Assembly: GCA_949752735.1 (NCBI GenBank)
Contig: OX457036.1
Span: forward strand, 3,652,629-3,716,628
Source: Lumbricus terrestris
Lineage: Eukaryota > Annelida > Clitellata > Crassiclitellata > Lumbricidae
Direction: 5' to 3'
DNA length: 64,000 bases
The position numbers and the translations under genes are program-made. Positions 1 through 10,374 of this stretch are shown one piece after another. Under the pieces are notes generated by a model. That model saw only the letters and a list, made by a program, of their open reading frames with translations. It was not told where the DNA came from and made no database searches. How positions within the stretch are numbered: position 1 is the first letter of the stretch; each line of letters begins with the position of its first letter.

Positions 1-683
1 TACGGTTTGCAGTTGGCGTGAGATTAGGAACGTCGCTTTGCGAGCCTCATGTGTGCCACCACTGCCGAGGGACTGTCGACGCGAGAGGATTGCATGGACT
101 GATCTGCAAAGGAGGAAGCGGCAAGCACCAAAGACATAACATGATAAACGATGTCGTGTGGAGAGCTCTTGGACGGGCGAAAATCCCGTCCCACAAAGAA
201 CCCCTCGGTCTGCTAAGAGAAGACGGAAAGCGACCAGACGGCGTGACAATCATCCCTTGGTCACGAGGTCGATGCCTGGCATGGGATGTGACAGTACCCG
301 ACACTTTCGCCCTATCTCACCTTCCACACACATCAATCGGAGCTGGCGAAGCCGCCGAACGCGCGGCTGCGTCGAAAACTATCAAGTATTCCACCATCAC
401 CCGTACCCACGCGTTTGTTGCGGTCGCCTTGGAGACCGGCGGCGCTTGGTGCAAAGAAGGACTGGATTTCATTTCTGATTTGGGGAGGAGAATTGCTGCC
501 GCTACCCATGACCCTATGGAAACGTCATACTTGTTCCAACGGATTTCTGTGGCTCTTCAGCGGGGGAACGCCATCTGCCTCTCCGGAACATTGCCACCGC
601 TCCCCGATCGACACGAGAAGGAGATTTACAATCCGGCAAAACGAGCCGTGGAACGACAGAAGGAAGCGACCTGCAGCAGATGA
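1..683 (+). CDS. C-terminal fragment of a retroelement protein with zinc knuckle and restriction-like nuclease motif (5' partial)
   Basis: The frame is open to the left edge of the window (codons run from base 3), so the protein start lies outside; the GTG at 18 is not a believable start. About 220 codons are seen, ending at TGA 681-683. A C-X2-C-X9-H-X3-C knuckle begins at base 54. It is followed by a conserved block around 138-180 and then by R-P-D-G (231-242) and W-D-V-T-V (282-296). The spacing P-D ... D-V-T-V resembles the PD-(D/E)xK core of the restriction-like endonuclease that follows a CCHC knuckle at the C-terminus of R2-type non-LTR elements. That family link is inference from motif order. 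The reverse transcriptase, if present, would lie upstream of the window. The frame is undamaged as far as seen. A different retroelement class with the same nuclease tail is possible. Confidence 0.6.
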   Translation, partial: RFAVGVRLGTSLCEPHVCHHCRGTVDARGLHGLICKGGSGKHQRHNMINDVVWRALGRAKIPSHKEPLGLLREDGKRPDGVTIIPWSRGRCLAWDVTVPDTFALSHLPHTSIGAGEAAERAAASKTIKYSTITRTHAFVAVALETGGAWCKEGLDFISDLGRRIAAATHDPMETSYLFQRISVALQRGNAICLSGTLPPLPDRHEKEIYNPAKRAVERQKEATCSR

Positions 684-892
684 GACTGTGTGGCACATTA
701 ATATGTCGATAATAGCCTAGACATTAGGGTGGTTCGAATGTAATGGACAAAAAACTTTTTCTTGAATAAATGTTTATAATAATATAGTAATAATAATAAC
801 GATGATAGCAATAATAATAATGATTATTTAATATAGTAGGCCTATGTGATTATAATTTGGCAGTAGACTAAGCTTAAAACATACACCAGTTT
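684..892 (+). other. Probable 3' UTR of the retroelement fragment
   Basis: Non-coding, AT-rich. An AATAAA polyadenylation signal is at 765-770, about 85 bases after the stop codon, followed by irregular AAT/ATA runs. No other gene-like signal is seen. Confidence 0.4.
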
Positions 893-1049
<157 letters not shown>

Positions 1050-1295
1050 TTCTTTATTGAACAATCCGATTCACAGACCGCAACTGGCTACAGTGTACAG
1101 TAGTATCTGTTATGCAATTGAAACAATTCACGAGAACATGAAAACTCACAGATCTAAACTGCTAATAGAACAAACGGCCTCCAATACAAAGGCCAACAAA
1201 GAACGATTGTATAATGGGGGCTTTGGGAATCGAACTCGAGTCCGCTGATATCCATGCCATGGAGTGTGTTATTCAATGCAACGCCGGGCTCCTAA
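1050..1295 (-). mobile_element. SINE family A, tRNA-derived, copy 1
   Basis: Read on the minus strand, the 5' end holds a tRNA-like head. A B-box-like GAGTTCGATTCC lies at 1227-1238 (complement) and a degenerate A box near 1270-1285. The whole 245-bp body aligns by eye with the second copy at 10545-10805, including CAGCGG before the B box and a shared GAAACAATTCAC block in the body. The 3' end runs into the (TAA)n tract. It is not a functional tRNA gene, because no cloverleaf acceptor pairing is seen. Confidence 0.75.
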
Positions 1296-1834
1296 GGACG
1301 GAGAGAGTGGAGAGCGTGAGCTGAATAGAACGAAGGACAAATGAGGACAAATCAATGCTACGCGTTGAACCTCATAAGGTTGGTCAGAATTCTCCACTAG
1401 GTGTGAAGTTGATATTTCATGGGATAACCTAGCAACAGTACCAAGTTCTTACAGGCACTAATCAGTGACTGGTTATACTCTGGCAGATTCTATTCAGTTC
1501 AAAAAGAATTTAGTATCGACCACTGTTTCTACTCTGGTAGTACCATATAAACCAGAGATGAAGGAGCATAGGGTGAAACCAGACATCTTTACTATGACGA
1601 GTGTTTGTTTGACATCAACTATCCAACCAACTAGGATCAACTGCAACTATAACCATAAGATCATGCAGAACATTGAATGATACATAGTTCAATGCAAGAA
1701 AACCGTGCTTCAACACCTCTATAATCGTGTGTCAAATATGCTATTTAAAAGACATTTAATTTGCTCACTTGTTTGACAACCTAATGCTGATCCACTTACT
1801 AATTTACTATCGTCAAATTTTGAAAAAGACATTA
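1296..1834. other. No recognised feature
   Basis: AT-rich intergenic sequence between SINE A and the hAT-like element. Short open frames here show no family features. Confidence 0.5.
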
Positions 1835-2068
1835 ATTTTAATTAGAGCTGTCGTTCGATTAAAAATTTTAATCGCGTTAATCGCACGATTAAAATTTTTA
1901 ATCGCAAATTAACGCAATATTAACGCAATATTAATCGACGTTTTTCACATTCCCTGACATAGCTCTGTTTACTTGCTATATATATATATATATTGTTGTA
2001 AAAATAGGCCCCTGCAGTTTGTTTTAATTAATTGTCCGTGTCCCTGTCTGCCTGTGTATCGTTGAAAC

Positions 2069-2280
2069 ATGCCGTCTACTTAATTTATGCATAGGCGTGG
2101 CTAAGCGTCTACATGGCGTCTACTTAATTTATGCATAGGCGTGGCTAAGCGTCAACATGCCGTCTACTTAATTTATGCAAGGCGTGGCTAAGCGTCTACC
2201 TGGGCCTGACAGGCGACTACATAATATATGCAGGGCGTGGTCCAGCGTCTACATAATATATGCATGGGCGTGGCTTGGCG
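2069..2280 (+). repeat. Tandem 44-bp repeats in LTR U3
   Basis: Three close units start at 2069, 2113 and 2157, each built on CGTCTACTTAATTTATGC plus GGCGTGGCTAAGCGTC. Two shorter diverged units start near 2209 and 2247. The same array is in the 3' LTR from 6778. Position just upstream of the TATA-like box suggests a U3 enhancer array; that role is inference. Confidence 0.85.
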
Positions 2281-2286
2281 CATACG

Positions 2287-2294
2287 TATATATA
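2287..2294 (+). promoter_or_regulatory. TATA-like box of the LTR
   Basis: TATATATA about 20 bases after the last U3 repeat and followed by GC-rich sequence. Likely drives transcription of the retrotransposon. Its twin in the 3' LTR is at 6996-7003. Confidence 0.5.
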
Positions 2295-2540
2295 CGAGTG
2301 CGTGCGCAGGCACAACAGTCACCGAGAAGAAGTCATCGAAGGAAACAGTCACCGAGAAGAAGTCATCGACCGAGAAACAGTCAGAGAAGCAGTCGTCGAA
2401 ATACAGTCGATCGAACGGAAGGATCAGCCGACGCGGTCGCCGTGAGATAGAAGGGAGCTGCGACAGCCGAGTGTTACAGGTTCGAGGCGCAGTGCCGCTA
2501 CGAGTCGTACGGGAGAAAACGCTTCGAAGAGCGCTACGGT

Positions 2541-2797
2541 GAATCTACGACGACTACGATCCGACGCTGTCGACGACGAAAGGTTCGTAAGCCTTTGCTG
2601 TCCGACGCTGGTGGCTGGGGTTCGATTCTTGACCCACAGTCGTGCTCTTCTGTAACCCGACGTGGCTGACGGCGGAAAGTCTGGGGACTTTCGTGAATCT
2701 ACGACGACTACGATCCGACGCTGTCGACGACGAAAGGTTCGTAAGCCTTTGCTGTCCGACGCTGGTGGCTGGGGTTCGATTCTTGACCCACAGTCGT
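2541..2797 (+). repeat. Direct duplication of about 100 bp inside the LTR
   Basis: The block beginning GAATCTACGACGACTACG and ending CTTGACCCACAGTCGT occurs at about 2541-2644 and again at about 2695-2797, a 154-base offset. Both LTRs carry it. Further down, an 11-bp unit ACTTGCTCCGA is repeated about four times around 3087-3133. Confidence 0.85.
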
Positions 2798-3189
2798 TCT
2801 CTCTGCCATCCGACGCTGCTGTCGACGGAGAGTCTGGTGATTCTCGCTACGCAACGACGACGCCATTCGACTCCGGATCTGCCAACGTTTCCGACCGGGT
2901 GAGCGCAGTGGTTCAGTTTTATCGCTACGCAACGACGACGTCGACTCTGGTTCGAAACCCGACCCGTTTCACCGACTTCGACGTGCGCTGGCGAAGCAGC
3001 GGTCCTCTACTCGACGACGATTCAGCATTCTGCGTTGGCAATTACTGCAGACAGTGGTATATTAGTTTTCAGACAGTGGCGCTACGCGAATTGCTCCGAA
3101 CTTGCTCCGAACTTGCTCCGAACTTGCTCCGAACTCTGGCGCTATAGAAGTTGGCTGAGGACAGCTTAACGAGGGTTTTCTTGAAGTCG

Positions 3190-3195
3190 AATAAA
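3190..3195 (+). terminator. Polyadenylation signal of the LTR
   Basis: AATAAA within GTCGAATAAAAGTG, about 145 bases before the LTR end. Its counterpart at 7899-7904 would end the element transcript. Confidence 0.6.
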
Positions 3196-3339
3196 AGTGT
3201 TTCAAGCCTGACTGGCTAGTCGTCAATCCCCAGTTGACGCCGGACTACACGACGGACGGACATCGCCTTAACGACTAGGGTCTGGAGCTCGGTTCCTGGT
3301 GGTCTTTTGCCCAGCCCTAGTGGGTCGAGATTCTTTACA

Positions 3340-3424
3340 AACTGGTACCGTGAAGTGGAGTGATTGGATTTCGTCGGACTTCTTGGAAATTCGGAATAAG
3401 CCAGTGGAGCGAAATTCAGCAACA
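3340..3424 (+). promoter_or_regulatory. Leader with primer binding site region
   Basis: The bases directly after the LTR (AACTGGTACCGTGAAGTGG, from 3340) occupy the place of a tRNA primer binding site. I cannot match them to a particular tRNA 3' end from memory. An 85-base leader then precedes the first ATG of the large ORF. Confidence 0.4.
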
Positions 3425-6079
3425 ATGTGGAACACTGCAGAGATGGACGGAAACGCTGTTGACCGCCCGATGACTTCGTCGCCAGCAGTCAGACGTGCAA
3501 CGGACGCCCTGGTCGACTTTGAGGTCGAGTCCAGCCGCTTTCTGGAGAGAATCGACTTCGATGACCCGCCGAAGAAGGATCGCAAAAGACTGCTGATTTC
3601 CGAAACAGACGTCAGCGCTTTGGAGACAAAAGTCTTGGACAGCGTCAGTCGCTTGGTCGGTGAACGGAAGATGACCATGAAACCAGCAAAATTCGATGGG
3701 ACTGGGTCTCTCGAATCGTTCTTGGCACAATTCGACGTCTGCGCACGCCACAATAGATGGACGGCAATCGACAAAGTCGACTTCCTCCGTGTTTCCTTGG
3801 AAAAGGCAGCAACGCAGCTGTTGTGGGACTTTGGAGCGCGAACGGAGGTGACGTATGAACAGCTGGTCGAGAGACTTCGTCAACGATACGGCGCGGAAGG
3901 TCAAGCTGAGACTTTTCGTGCGCAACTCTACTATCGTCGCCAGAGGGCGGCTGAAAGTCTGGGAGATCTGCTGCACGACATCCGGAGACTTGTCGTTCTC
4001 GCCTATCCAGTGCCGTCGAACGAGACGACCGAGATCGTTGCTAAGGACGCCTTCCTTGAAGCTATCCGTGACCGGGAGCTGTCTCTAAAGGTGAGAGAAC
4101 GGGAACCGAAGACGATCGACGAGGCGTACCGAACAGCTCTACGCTTGTCGGCGTATCAACAGACCGCAGACCTGGAGGATCGTCGCAGACCGGCGAATCG
4201 AATAAGAGGAACTCAGGAGGCCGACACCAGAGGACAGCTTCAGTCTCAGCTGGACGACTTCTTCACTGCCCAGCGCAAGTGGCAGCAGGACATGGAAGAA
4301 AGAATCTGCCGACAGCTGGAGGGACTTCGAAGCTCGAACGGGACGAACTTCAACTCCGCACCGATGGCTCCGCCGACCATTCCGTCTCAAGGTAACGCAT
4401 CAGGAAGTCTGGGACGTGGGTCGACCTGTTTCAAATGCGGGTCCCCAGGGCACTACGCACGCCAGTGCCGACAACGCCGACAGTTTCCAGACCGCCGGAA
4501 CGACGACGCACGCGATTCGGGCCAGCCGACGACCGAGCAAGAGACCGTCACCAACCATACAACGAGAGACAGAGCAACTGGCGTGACGAACAACGCGATC
4601 TACATCCATGGAGTGATCAACGGACGGCAAAGAACGTTCCTCGTGGACACTGGTTCGGAGGTAAGCCTGGTTCCCTCGTCTGATGTTGATGGGTTGTTGC
4701 TCCAGCCTAGCACTCGCATTCTCTTGGCTGCTAACGGAACACAGATAAGGGTTTTGGGTCAGGTTGATGTCCCAATCAGGATTTCCAGAGGTTTTTCCAT
4801 TGAGACCAATTTTCTCGTCTCTGACCAGATTGGGGAACCAATGCTGGGAATGGATTGGTTGAGGCAACACCGCTGTCGACTTGGTTTTGGTCAGGGTGCA
4901 CTCTTTGTTGGTAGACGCCGCATTTCTTTGGTTAAGGGCAATGGTTCACTTTGGTGTCGCAGGGTTATTGTTGCTGAGGAGACAACTGTTCTTCCTCGTT
5001 CGCAGTGCGATATCCCTTGTAGGACGCAATATCGTGATTTGACGACCACAGCTGAAGCGTGGATGACTGAATCTAAAGAGATTCGGCCGGGATTGCATGT
5101 AGCTAGAGTTGTGCTGAATGATGATGATGATAAAATGTGCATTCGTGTGGTGAATTTGAATGAACAGCCTGCGATGTTAACTACTGACTTGATGTTGGGC
5201 GATTTGCACCCCGTAAATGTTGAAGTAATGGAAGGCAGTGATAGACAGACGGGTCCGGAAGCACAGTTAGTGGAAAAATTGATGGAAGATGTCTCCGAGG
5301 ATGTTTCGGCTGAGGTGAAAGAACGTCTGAAGAATTTGTTGGTCGAGTACAGAAGCATTTTCTCGACCACTGACCATGATTTGGGAAGGACCATGATTAC
5401 TCAGCATAGGATTGATACTGGGGACTCCCATCCGGTGAGACAACCGTTGAGGAGGCAACCGCTTCCTTATCAGGCTACCATTGATGCGCAACTGGAACAA
5501 ATGTTGGTAACTGGAGTTGTGGAACCAGACGGGAACGGGCAGACGTATTCGACCTACGCTGCGGAATTGCTGGAAAAGTTTGAAAAAGCGTATCGCGCTG
5601 CACGCCAAGGTCTCAGAAAAGGCGCTGAGCGACGCAAGCACAGCTACGACCTGCGTGTACGACCAGCGAAATTTGAAGCCGGAGACTGGGTTTACTACTT
5701 CAGTCCACGGAAATTTGTGGGACGTAGTCCGAAGTTCCAGCGTAACTTTACTGGTCCGTGGATGATTGTGCGGGCGTGTGGTCCGGTCAACTATCTTCTC
5801 CAAAAGTCGCCGAAGGCTAAACCCTTCGTGGCGCACGTAGACAAGCTTCGCCACTGTTATGGAAGGACGAAGGGAGAATGGACTGAGGCGACCGAAAAAG
5901 TGACCGGAGGGTCGCCCCAAAAAGTGACCGGGAGCGCCACGGCTTCTACCAGTCGACGGCCACACCGCCGTGGGGACGGAACGCGCGAAACGGATGCGCA
6001 CGACCAGGATTTGGACGGAGTGGCGACCTCTACAGGTCGACCACGACGCAACGCTGGCCGTCCTGTCCGCTTTCAGTGA
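3425..6079 (+). CDS. Gag-protease polyprotein with deleted pol (non-autonomous Ty3/gypsy)
   Basis: An uninterrupted ORF of 884 residues from the ATG at 3425 (A at -3). The frame is open a little further up, to about 3299 inside the LTR, but has no upstream ATG. Residues 80-280 are a charged helical capsid-like region typical of retrotransposon Gag. Residues 335-348 are a CCHC knuckle (C-F-K-C-G-S-P-G-H-Y-A-R-Q-C). D408-T409-G410 is the aspartic protease active site in the setting V-D-T-G-S-E-V, with M-L-G-M-D-W-L at 473. Around residues 640-698 is the start of reverse transcriptase (E-Q-M-L-V-T-G-V-V-E-P). The chain then jumps in frame near base 5521-5550 to an integrase C-terminal region (G-P-W-M-I-V-R at about 777). 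The RT palm, RNase H and the integrase DDE core are missing. The product could form particles and process itself, but would need partner enzymes. A basic tail ends the protein. Confidence 0.9.
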   Translation: MWNTAEMDGNAVDRPMTSSPAVRRATDALVDFEVESSRFLERIDFDDPPKKDRKRLLISETDVSALETKVLDSVSRLVGERKMTMKPAKFDGTGSLESFLAQFDVCARHNRWTAIDKVDFLRVSLEKAATQLLWDFGARTEVTYEQLVERLRQRYGAEGQAETFRAQLYYRRQRAAESLGDLLHDIRRLVVLAYPVPSNETTEIVAKDAFLEAIRDRELSLKVREREPKTIDEAYRTALRLSAYQQTADLEDRRRPANRIRGTQEADTRGQLQSQLDDFFTAQRKWQQDMEERICRQLEGLRSSNGTNFNSAPMAPPTIPSQGNASGSLGRGSTCFKCGSPGHYARQCRQRRQFPDRRNDDARDSGQPTTEQETVTNHTTRDRATGVTNNAIYIHGVINGRQRTFLVDTGSEVSLVPSSDVDGLLLQPSTRILLAANGTQIRVLGQVDVPIRISRGFSIETNFLVSDQIGEPMLGMDWLRQHRCRLGFGQGALFVGRRRISLVKGNGSLWCRRVIVAEETTVLPRSQCDIPCRTQYRDLTTTAEAWMTESKEIRPGLHVARVVLNDDDDKMCIRVVNLNEQPAMLTTDLMLGDLHPVNVEVMEGSDRQTGPEAQLVEKLMEDVSEDVSAEVKERLKNLLVEYRSIFSTTDHDLGRTMITQHRIDTGDSHPVRQPLRRQPLPYQATIDAQLEQMLVTGVVEPDGNGQTYSTYAAELLEKFEKAYRAARQGLRKGAERRKHSYDLRVRPAKFEAGDWVYYFSPRKFVGRSPKFQRNFTGPWMIVRACGPVNYLLQKSPKAKPFVAHVDKLRHCYGRTKGEWTEATEKVTGGSPQKVTGSATASTSRRPHRRGDGTRETDAHDQDLDGVATSTGRPRRNAGRPVRFQ

Positions 6080-6702
6080 ACGCGGCTGAAAGCAAATTAG
6101 TTAAATAATTATTGAGTCGTGCCTGACTCCGAGCTTATTTTTTTTTGATTAGGCGTAATTGCCGGCTGTATAGTTAGCTATTCAATTGTTTGTACTTATG
6201 CTATGTTGTTTTAAAAGAAAAGAAAGAAGGGGGGTGTGAACAAAACAGTTCACACCGTACCCGAAATGAAAAAAAAAAAAAAATAGAGAAATAAGCCTAA
6301 AAAAAAAAAAAAAAAGGAAAAAAGAAAAACAGGCAGAGACATGAAAAACAGGCGAGAAAAAAAAATAAAAGGGGGTTGTGACCGAGATGGCACTTCGCAC
6401 CCGCAAGAAAAGAGCCGAACAAAAAGGGGGATGTGCGCGAAAAGCACTTCGCACCCGATTCAGCTTGGCTATTTATGATGTCTTTAATTACGGTACCGTG
6501 TGGCAGTTATTTCTGTGGCAAGCTGATGTACAGCATTTTGCTGATTGGAAAACTTGTTAGATTTTCTTTTGGTACAGATACTCTTGCATTTGCTGTATAG
6601 TTGGACAATTAATCGTGTTTTATAGGATATTTTACTCCGATTGTCGGGTAGATTTTCTGTTAGTGCTCCAAGGTGGGCCTTGGATTGCTTCTGGGGGAGG
6701 CG
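6080..6702 (+). other. Retrotransposon 3' spacer with three G-run/hairpin modules and polypurine tract
   Basis: Non-coding. Three successive modules each have an A-rich run, a G5-G6 run and a short inverted repeat: GGTGTGAAC/GTTCACACC at 6233-6256, GTTGTG...CTTCGCAC at 6375-6400, and ATGTGCGCGAAAAGCACTT...GCAC at 6431-6454. A polypurine tract GGGGGAGG at 6693-6700 lies directly before the 3' LTR and fits the plus-strand primer. Confidence 0.7.
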
Positions 6703-8048
6703 TGTTGTAAAAATAGGCCCCTGCAGTTTGTTTTAATTAATTGTCCGTGTCCCTGTCTGCCTGTGTATCGTTGAAACATGCCGTCTACTTAATTTATGCA
6801 TAGGCGTGGCTAAGCGTCTACATGGCGTCTACTTAATTTATGCATAGGCGTGGCTAAGCGTCAACATGCCGTCTACTTAATTTATGCAAGGCGTGGCTAA
6901 GCGTCTACCTGGGCCTGACAGGCGACTACATAATATATGCAGGGCGTGGTCCAGCGTCTACATAATATATGCATGGGCGTGGCTTGGCGCATACGTATAT
7001 ATACGAGTGCGTGCGCAGGCACAACAGTCACCGAGAAGAAGTCATCGAAGGAAACAGTCACCGAGAAGAAGTCATCGACCGAGAAACAGTCAGAGAAGCA
7101 GTCGTCGAAATACAGTCGATCGAACGGAAGGATCAGCCGACGCGGTCGCCGTGAGATAGAAGGGAGCTGCGACAGCCGAGTGTTACAGGTTCGAGGCGCA
7201 GTGCCGCTACGAGTCGTACGGGAGAAAACGCTTCGAAGAGCGCTACGGTGAATCTACGACGACTACGATCCGACGCTGTCGACGACGAAAGGTTCGTAAG
7301 CCTTTGCTGTCCGACGCTGGTGGCTGGGGTTCGATTCTTGACCCACAGTCGTGCTCTTCTGTAACCCGACGCGGCTGACGGCGGAAAGTCTGGGGACTTT
7401 CGTGAATCTACGACGACTACGATCCGACGCTGTCGACGACGAAAGGTTCGTAAGCCTTTGCTGTCCGACGCTGGTGGCTGGGGTTCGATTCTTGACCCAC
7501 AGTCGTTCTCTCTGCCATCCGACGCTGCTGTCGACGGAGAGTCTGGTGATTCTCGCTACGCAACGACGACGCCATTCGACTCCGGATCTGCCAACGTTTC
7601 CGACCGGGTGAGCGCAGTGGTTCAGTTTTATCGCTACGCAACGACGACGTCGACTCTGGTTCGAAACCCGACCCGTTTCACCGACTTCGACGTGCGCTGG
7701 CGAAGCAGCGGTCCTCTACTCGACGACGATTCAGCATTCTGCGTTGGCAATTACTGCAGACAGTGGTATATTAGTTTTCAGACAGTGGCGCTACGCGAAT
7801 TGCTCCGAACTTGCTCCGAACTTGCTCCGAACTTGCTCCGAACTCTGGCGCTATAGAAGTTGGCTGAGGACAGCTTAACGAGGGTTTTCTTGAAGTCGAA
7901 TAAAAGTGTTTCAAGCCTGACTGGCTAGTCGTCAATCCCCAGTTGACGCCGGACTACACGACGGACGGACATCGCCTTAACGACTAGGGTCTGGAGCTCG
8001 GTTCCTGGTGGTCTTTTGCCCAGCCCTAGTGGGTCGAGATTCTTTACA
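6703..8048 (+). repeat. 3' LTR of Ty3/gypsy-type retrotransposon
   Basis: Same 1346-bp sequence as 1994-3339 with one substitution seen (7372). Near-identity of the LTRs marks a very recent insertion; the age needs a substitution rate that I do not have. Confidence 0.95.
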
Positions 8049-8068
8049 ATATATATATATATATATAT

Positions 8069-9039
8069 TAGGGCTGTTGTTCGATTAAAATTTTTAATCG
8101 AAATTAATCGCGCGATTAACTTTTTTAATCGCAATTAACTGCAAATTAATCGCAATACCATTTCCTTCAAATATATTAATCTTACTATTTTCTAAGGACC
8201 CCTGAAGCATAAAATTTTAATGACTGAATGCATTCTTTCTATTGCAAACATATTCAATAACCTTTGGCTTAGGTCTGTTGAATTTCTGCATTTAGTTTAT
8301 TGAACAGTTTTGTATGACAGACAGAATTGAAATTTGAAACACTGTTCAAATCAGTCAACAGCTCAAAATCCGTTAATTTTTTAATTTGAGCCACCTTTAA
8401 TTAAAATGATATAGGCTTGAAAGTGAAAATTTTACAACCGTTTTTTGATTATCAAAATTAATTATTTATTCAGCCAATTGTATAAGCAGAACAGTTTATT
8501 TACATTGGTCGGTTCAAGGGATGCTCTTATTAATTAACAATAGGCCTAGTAGGTCTACTGTTGAACCCCATTATTTAGTCACAATTTTTCACAAGAGGCT
8601 GCGGTTCTTGCCAAACCTCGTCTCAATTGTCCTTCTGTAAATATTTATCATTTGGAACCTGGATCCATTGGTCTTGCCATCTCATGGAGTTCAACCAACG
8701 TAGTTTGACGGGGCGAGGAAAGAGGAAACAACTGTAGTGGACGTTGCGGGCGATGTTGACGACTCATCGTTGGCGCTAAGCACATGTTTTGGCTCGCATG
8801 CATGCGATAATTGAGCGACGAATTGCTACGATAATACTCAAATTCTTTGTTGGAATATTTGCCAAAGAATGTATCACTTCCTTTAAGTATGAGCCTTCCG
8901 TATAAAACGACTTTTCTGCCTCTGATTCCATTTTAATCAGATCTAATTAACGCGTGCGATTAATGCGTTAAAAATTTTAATCGCAAATTTTTTTAACGCG
9001 TTAATCGCACGCGTTAACGCGATTAAATCAACAGCCCTA
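8069..9039. mobile_element. Right part of the hAT-like element with an extra left-end-like terminus
   Basis: Starts TAGGGCTGTTGTTCGATTAA and ends ...CAACAGCCCTA, so taken alone it is a 971-bp element with matching inverted ends. Only the outer copy (from 1843) has a matching 8-bp duplication, so this block could be the main element and 1843-1993 a remnant of a related one, or the reverse. No coding capacity is seen between 8160 and 8930. Confidence 0.5.
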
Positions 9040-9047
9040 ATTTTAAT

Positions 9048-10374
9048 GTCTTTTTCATACAGACCTGGTGAACTTAAATTAAATTGCAACTGATTTGATC
9101 ATCTATTAGATGGTTAATTGCAAAAATATGTGTGCCACTTTTGCAGTTTGTTTTAAAAGCGAAGTGAAACAAAACTCTGTGGCGTTTGATTTGATAGACA
9201 GCATAGCGACATCTAACGGCTACTGAGAGAATGTGTTTCATAACGCGGTTCTTCAATTGCGATCGATGTTGATGTTTATATTTTTGACAAGTTTAATGTT
9301 TTGAAATAGAATAAGTCACTAAAATATGCTAATTGAATGCAATTAGAAATAATAGAATCAATTAGAATCAGATTTGACAACTGTTAATCAATTAGCAAAC
9401 AGAATTTTATAATTACATAAAAGAACAAGTAAATTATAATTATAATTATTATCGTGCATCAGTTAATCGATTCGGATTGAGATTATCTAGATATCCAGAT
9501 AACCTCAATCCGCAACCTCCCGAAATATGCAAATGAATAGAACGAATAATCTTCAATTTAAAATCACTAACTGATAATATTATATAATCAAACTTCAAAG
9601 ACGCCAACCGCCAGGGCAGCTATAAAATGTTACATAGCGTTTGTAATAGTAGCGGTAACTTTGACAACGTTCGCGTGAAATTGGGTTCAGCGCGATCAAG
9701 GACGTATACTTTACAACGGGGTGGAATGTAAGTCTTGGAAGGTTATCTATGCCACAGAAAGCAGGGCAACCAGCTCAGACACTGGTCCTAAGTGAGACCA
9801 GAAGAATCCACGTCACTGGCTTCAGTGTATCTGAAGTGTCACTGAAGTGTAACTGTTGCACTCTGCTGTTATCTCCAACTTGTCTCTCCGCGGATACTCA
9901 CGTGGCAGTAACACCTCAGTGACACTTGTCGTTTTCTTAAATTTTTTTAGCGGCTACGGGGAATTTGTCGGGATCCTACTACTTGTTCCTGAAATTCCAA
10001 TGAATATAATTTTATAGTGCAATGTAGCGACGCTTTGAGGTGTGTTAGCAGATTCAATTTGTTGTATAATCGAACGTTTGAAGTTTTCTTATGTCTGCCG
10101 TGCAATGTCGTCGACATCGAATTCTGTCTGTCTGTCTTTCGGTTTGCATGTCTGTCTGTCTCTCTGTCTGGCTACCTATACGTCTGCCTTTCTCGGTCTT
10201 ACCTTACACATTTTGATGAGAAGCAGTTTGGAGCAGGGCCGGATAAATACATGTTCAGTAAAACTGTGGGGCCCAGCACTTCAGAATGGCAACAAAATGA
10301 CGCTTACCTTGTTATATTCAAGTATGGATTTTTAGTAAGCAATGACAACAGGTTTTAAGTAAAATTTACTGTTT
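9048..10374. other. Intergenic, no gene recognised
   Basis: AT-rich. Holds the palindrome at 9473-9512 and a short TCTG-rich stretch near 10123-10190. Small open frames here look random. Confidence 0.5.
9473..9512. repeat. 40-bp near-perfect palindrome
   Basis: The left half CGGATTGAGATTATCTAGAT and the right half ATCCAGATAACCTCAATCCG are reverse complements with two mismatches and no spacer. Confidence 0.9.

Larger units (their letters stand above)
1994..3339 (+). repeat. 5' LTR of Ty3/gypsy-type retrotransposon
   Basis: It begins TGTTGTAAAAATAGG and ends CTTTACA, so TG...CA ends, 1346 bp. It is identical in length to the 3' LTR at 6703-8048; I found a single difference (T at 2663, C at 7372). 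It contains a TATA-like box TATATATA at 2287-2294 and a polyadenylation signal AATAAA at 3190-3195, which place a U3-R-U5 layout. Flanking ATAT at 1990-1993 and 8049-8052 fits a 4-bp duplication but is uninformative inside (TA)n. Confidence 0.95.
1843..9039. mobile_element. hAT-like DNA transposon (non-coding), split by an LTR retrotransposon
   Basis: The left end TAGAGCTGTCGTTCGATTAA and the right end, read from the other strand as TAGGGCTGTTGATTTAATCG, form terminal inverted repeats. They are followed by AT-rich subterminal blocks built from AATCGCG/TTAACGCG. An exact 8-bp direct repeat ATTTTAAT flanks it at 1835-1842 and 9040-9047, the duplication size of hAT elements. Without the LTR element it would be about 1.1 kb, with no transposase ORF. 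A second left-terminus-like block (TAGGGCTGTTGTTCG) starts at 8069, just after the LTR element, so a second related element or an internal terminal duplication is present. Confidence 0.7.

Noticed and set aside
2175..2902. Open frames within both LTRs
   Set aside because: They lie in U3/R/U5 sequence and are identical in both LTRs; GC-rich tandem DNA explains the openness and no family motif is present.
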